Below, one piece after another: positions 14,420 through 17,353 of a stretch of DNA of 17,353 nucleotides. Where the stretch lies: positions 1 through 17,353 of the forward strand of contig JAAZAQ010000012.1 of NCBI GenBank assembly GCA_012514225.1, given 5' to 3'. Every line of letters begins with the position of its first letter. The first letter of the stretch is position 1. The translations under genes were made by a program, and so were the position numbers. Origin of the DNA: Clostridiales bacterium. Lineage in GTDB: Bacteria; Bacillota; Clostridia; Christensenellales; Aristaeellaceae. The notes under the pieces were generated by a model, which was given only the letters and a program-made list of their open reading frames with translations, did no database searches and was not told the DNA's origin.

Positions 14420-15881
14420 AATCGCCTTGCGCCTGCTGGCCTTCTTCGCGGCCGCGCTGCTGCTGCTGGCCGGGATTACCAGCCTGCTGTTCCGCACCCT
14501 GTTCACCACCTCGCTCAAGGACGCGAAGCGGGAAGAGATGCTCGCCCGCGCGGACGCGCTGTCCCAGTCGCTGGGCCAGGCGCTGGAAAGCGCCCCCCGC
14601 GGCGCCGGGCGGGGGGCCGCGCAGGGGGCGATGGGCGCCAGCTACGCAGGCTACGTCCGGCTGCTGGCCGCGTCCGAGCCCAACCTCTGGGTGCTGGACG
14701 AAAACCTGGAGTTCCTCTCCACCGGGCGCATGATGGGCAGGGTGCCGGAGTACAAGGCCCTGCCGCCGGACGCGGAAGAGATGGTGCGGGAGGTCTTTGA
14801 GGGCCGCGTCACCCTGTCCGAGTCCTTCTCCGGGCTGGTCGGCGCGCCCACGCTGACCGTCGGCGCGCCCATCCGGCAGTCCGGCCGGGTGGTGGGCGCC
14901 CTGCTGCTGCACGACGCGGTCGCCGGGGTGCAGGACGCCGTCCGGAAAGGGCAGGCGCTGCTGCTGTACAGCACCCTGGCCGCGCTGTTGCTGGCCATCC
15001 TGCTCTCCGTCCTTTTGTCCTATACCTTCACCCGCCCCATCAGCCGCATCAAGCTTACCGCCGGCCGGCTGGCGGAGGGCGACTACGACGCGAAGACCGG
15101 GCTGGCCCGCGGGGACGAAATCGGGGAGCTGGCCCAGTCCGTCGACACCCTCAGCGTCCGGCTGCAGGAGGCGCGCCTGGAGGGGCAGCGCGAGGAGCAG
15201 CGGCGCAAGGACTTCCTGGCCAACGTGTCCCACGAGCTGCGCACGCCCGTCACCGTGCTGCGCGGCTCCCTGGAAGCGCTCAGGGACGGCGTGGTCCGGG
15301 ACCCGGGCAAGGTCGAGGAATACTACGCCCAGATGCTGCTGGAAACCCAGGGGCTGCAGCGGCTGGTCAACGACCTGATGGAGCTGGCCCGCCTGCAGAA
15401 CGCCGACTTTCCCATCCAGCGCGGGGAGCTTTCCCTCCGGGACGTGTTCGCAGACGCGCTGCGCGCCGCGGACCGGCTGGCGCAGGACAAGGGCGTGCGG
15501 CTGGAAAAGGAAATCCCGGACGGGCCCGTTCCCTTCTTCGGCGATTACGAGCGCCTGCGGCAGATGCTGCTCGTCGCGCTGGACAACGCCGTCAAGTTTT
15601 CCAGCCCCGGCGGCAGGGTGCGCGCCCGGATGGGCGGGAACGAAATCACCGTATCGGACGAGGGCCCCGGCATCCCCCCGGAGGAACTGGAGGCCGTTTT
15701 CGACCGCTTCCACAAGTCCGGCAGCGGCGGGGACCGCCAGGGCAGCGGCCTGGGCCTGGCCATCGCCCGGCAAGTCGCGCAGCGTCACGGCATCCAAATC
15801 GCGCTGGAAAGCGTGGTCGGCCGCGGAACCACCGTACGGTTCACCTGGGCGCAGGGCGGCGGCCCCGCCGCGGTATCCTGA
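14409..15881 (+). CDS. Membrane sensor histidine kinase
   Basis: This 490-residue kinase is the partner of the regulator just upstream. Helix 1 is at ~5-30, an extracytoplasmic sensor region at ~31-182, helix 2 at ~183-206, then a HAMP linker (TFTRPISRIKLTAGRLAEGDY). The phosphorylated His275 lies in FLANVSHELRTPVTVL. The ATP-binding domain keeps the N box (LDNAVKF, N393), G1 (DEGPG, 417-421), F box (FDRF) and G2 (GSGLGLAI, 445-452). All catalytic parts are intact. The sensor region has VRLLAASEPNLWVLDENLEFL and later GAPIRQSGRVVGALLLHD, consistent with a PAS/Cache-like (CHASE-type) fold by inference. A terminator lies 43 bases after the stop. Confidence 0.96.
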   Translation: MRGRIALRLLAFFAAALLLLAGITSLLFRTLFTTSLKDAKREEMLARADALSQSLGQALESAPRGAGRGAAQGAMGASYAGYVRLLAASEPNLWVLDENLEFLSTGRMMGRVPEYKALPPDAEEMVREVFEGRVTLSESFSGLVGAPTLTVGAPIRQSGRVVGALLLHDAVAGVQDAVRKGQALLLYSTLAALLLAILLSVLLSYTFTRPISRIKLTAGRLAEGDYDAKTGLARGDEIGELAQSVDTLSVRLQEARLEGQREEQRRKDFLANVSHELRTPVTVLRGSLEALRDGVVRDPGKVEEYYAQMLLETQGLQRLVNDLMELARLQNADFPIQRGELSLRDVFADALRAADRLAQDKGVRLEKEIPDGPVPFFGDYERLRQMLLVALDNAVKFSSPGGRVRARMGGNEITVSDEGPGIPPEELEAVFDRFHKSGSGGDRQGSGLGLAIARQVAQRHGIQIALESVVGRGTTVRFTWAQGGGPAAVS

Positions 15882-15923
15882 GGGATAGCGGCAAAGGCTC
15901 CTTTCCCGGCGCCCTGGACTCTT

Positions 15924-15946
15924 CCGCCCTTACAGGGCGGTTTTTT
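15924..15946 (+). terminator. Intrinsic terminator of the two-component operon
   Basis: A 7-bp stem CCGCCCT/AGGGCGG (15924-15930 with 15934-15940, loop TAC) is followed by six T residues. Confidence 0.93.
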
Positions 15947-16082
15947 CGGAACACCGCCGGTCACAAAACACCCCCGCGAACGTGCCAGTCCTGTCAAAGC
16001 GATGACACCGTTTTGCCACAACCGCCGGTTAGGATACGGGTACGGCAAGCGATTGCCGAATCTGTCCAAGGGAGATAACCCC

Positions 16083-16487
16083 ATGAAAAAGAACGCTCTT
16101 ATCCTCGCGCTGGCGCTGCTCGTCGCGCTGCCCCTTTTCGGCCTGGCCGCCGAAACGGCAATCGCCCCGGTTGAAGAAACGCCCGCCGCGACCCTCCCGC
16201 CGGGAGCCCGGTTCGGCCGGCGCTGGAGCCAAGCCCCCGCGGAGGGGACCGCCCCCTACGGCTTCACGGACGAAAATGCGGACGGCGTCTGTGACGTGTG
16301 CGGCATGGAGCAGGGCAGGAACACCCAGGCGCCCGGCTTTGTGGACGCGGACGGCGACGGCGTGTGCGACCACTCCGGCACCGACCTGCAGCATACTTTC
16401 GGCGGCCGGATGCAAAACCAGGCCCCCGGCGGCTTCGGCCGCGGCCGCAACCAGTCCTCCTTCGGCGGCGGGCGTCACCGCCGGTAA
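16083..16487 (+). CDS. Small secreted protein with two EF-hand-like Cys repeats
   Basis: This 134-residue protein has a Sec signal peptide (MKKNALILALALLVALPLFGLAAE), probably cut near LAA. Two repeats follow: YGFTDENADGVCDVCG and PGFVDADGDGVCDHSG. Each contains a DxDxDGxxD-type calcium loop (DENADGVCD, DADGDGVCD) with a Cys inside it; the first ends in CDVCG. The tail is rich in Gly, Arg, Gln and Asn. The start is MKKN at 16083, with AAGGGAG (16068-16074) eight bases upstream; the open frame to 16002 lacks support. There is no cell-wall anchor or transmembrane tail, so it should be released or loosely attached. It may bind Ca or another metal; function unknown. It is the first gene after the two-component operon but has a terminator in between. 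Confidence 0.8.
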   Translation: MKKNALILALALLVALPLFGLAAETAIAPVEETPAATLPPGARFGRRWSQAPAEGTAPYGFTDENADGVCDVCGMEQGRNTQAPGFVDADGDGVCDHSGTDLQHTFGGRMQNQAPGGFGRGRNQSSFGGGRHRR

Positions 16488-16501
16488 ATCCTTCGGAACC
16501 C

Positions 16502-16534
16502 GGAAAGGGCACCCCTTCGCGCGGCGCCCTTTCC
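16502..16534 (+). other. Hairpin after the secreted protein gene
   Basis: A 9-bp stem GGAAAGGGC/GCCCTTTCC (16502-16510 with 16526-16534) with a 15-base loop lies 15 bases after the stop codon. No T-run follows, so it is a possible Rho-type or weak 3' end rather than a classic terminator. Confidence 0.5.
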
Positions 16535-16896
16535 CTATGGTGTAAACGGCGCGCTGGCCTTTGCGGCATGCCACCTTGATACGGGAGCATACCCGGCATG
16601 AACAAATCATGGAAAACCAAAACAGGGCCCTGCGCGCGGCCATCCGTTGGGCGTGCTTTTTCGCCCTGTCCACCCTGCCAAATCCCTGAAGGATGCCGGC
16701 GCCACCCCCTTTGCCGGAAGGCTCCCTGCAAGCAGTGCTCCCCTACGGCGGCGTGGCCACTATTGATAGGCGCCCAGCCGCCGGCCGGCAGGAGCCCAAA
16801 CAGCACGCTTTCGCCATGGGTCTGGCGGCCCCGGGGTTGCCGGTCGCCCGCTTGTCTGCGGGTGTTTCCGCCCGATTAAAACCTGGCGGATACGGA

Positions 16897-16925
16897 TTGT
16901 CAAACCGGGCAAAATGATGTATAAA
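16897..16925 (+). promoter_or_regulatory. Orphan promoter-like sequence
   Basis: TTGTCA (16897-16902) and TATAAA (16920-16925) are separated by an ideal 17 bases in an AT-richer pocket of a GC-rich region. No credible coding start lies downstream, so it may drive a small RNA. Confidence 0.5.
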
Positions 16926-17353
16926 AAGAAGGACAATCGCCTCGTTTTGGACAGGCCCGGCCGGCACAGCTGGCGCTGGGCGATGCCCGCCGAGGCCGTC
17001 CGGCTGACGGCGGCCCCCGGCACCCCGTTCGGTATTCACACAGATAGGCCGCGTTTTTTACCGTCCTCGCATTGCCGGCGATTCACCCATTGCCTTCCGC
17101 TGTAGAATGTGCCTGGCGCAGGCGGTTCCGCTTCATTGGCGCGCTGCCTGGTTTGTTCAAACGCTTGCGCGCCGCCCCGGTGCGCCGGGCGGGGCCGGCC
17201 TGCATCCGCCGCAAACAGTGTGACGTCTCCTGCCCGACGGGAAACGAATTCCCGAAAGCCGGGGCCGTCCAGGAGCAAGGGCGCGCCACCTTCCATGGAT
17301 GCGCGGGCAGCCTGCCTGCCCGGCCGGGAATCCTGTCGTCGTCGCAGCGAAAA

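Larger units (their letters stand above)
16488..17353. other. Region without a convincing gene
   Basis: About 865 bases hold no open frame with a ribosome site plus recognisable protein pattern. All six frames contain only short, Pro/Arg/Gly-rich readings typical of GC-rich non-coding DNA. What can be seen is the hairpin at 16502-16534, a promoter-like site at 16897-16925, a T6 run at 17054-17059, and a palindrome CGGGCAG/CTGCCCG (17304-17310 with 17316-17322). One minus-strand frame is open from the right edge to 17036 but has no recognisable motif or ribosome site. It may be decayed sequence or an RNA-coding or regulatory region. Confidence 0.5.

Noticed and set aside
14343..15797. 484-residue minus-strand frame opposite the kinase
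   Set aside because: It is the antisense shadow of a kinase with all motifs intact; no domain is recognisable.
16598..16917. Short plus-strand frames in the tail (93 and 74 residues)
   Set aside because: No ribosome site, high Pro/Arg/Cys content and no family pattern.
16914..17105. 63-residue frame at the orphan promoter
   Set aside because: Its ATG codons overlap or precede the TATAAA -10 box, so the start would not be transcribed from that promoter; no domain is seen.

Overview
This window is GC-rich, with strong Shine-Dalgarno sites (AAAGGAG/GGAGGG types), several GTG starts, short tightly packed operons and T-tailed hairpin terminators. The gene families present are a ferritin, a NimA-like flavin-binding protein, a lone FakA-type domain, two FrnE-like thioredoxin-fold proteins, a sugar-type ABC importer and an OmpR-type two-component system. 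Together they fit a high-GC anaerobic member of the Bacillota, probably a gut or environmental Clostridia-type genome. No rRNA or tRNA is present, so the taxonomy is inference only. No transposase, integrase, phage gene or CRISPR array was seen.

Layout. The plus strand from 3 to 4413 carries the 3' part of a membrane diguanylate cyclase, a 67-residue membrane protein, a ferritin with a clear terminator, a short-chain dehydrogenase, an SGNH-fold hydrolase, a palindromic intergenic element and a GNAT acetyltransferase. The minus strand from 4504 to 7408 holds a TauE/SafE permease with its own promoter. Upstream of it is a four-gene operon transcribed as FrnE-like 1, FrnE-like 2, lone FakA-type domain, PIN-like protein; it ends in a terminator. 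A NimA-like gene diverges from that operon at 7615-8232. It is followed directly by a 160-nt nested inverted-repeat structure and a strong terminator.

The minus strand from 8459 to 13559 is one operon: cytoplasmic metallophosphatase/5'-nucleotidase, MalK-like ATPase, MalF-like permease, MalG-like permease. The last three genes overlap by 1 and 8 nt. Both permeases have unusual N-terminal extensions and no solute-binding protein is encoded. A divergent promoter region separates it from a plus-strand response regulator and histidine kinase (overlap 11 nt), followed by a terminator and a small secreted protein with two EF-hand-like Cys-containing repeats. The last 865 bases hold no convincing gene, only a good promoter-like sequence and hairpins.

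How the genes work together. The response regulator/kinase pair may sense an envelope signal, and the secreted Ca-binding-like protein next to it could be its ligand or target. The ABC operon looks like an importer coupled to intracellular phosphoester cleavage. The FrnE/NimA divergent pair suggests a redox or xenobiotic response. The most interesting items are the structured-RNA candidate after the NimA-like gene, the N-terminally extended ABC permeases without a binding protein, and the FrnE-FrnE-FakA domain-PIN operon.
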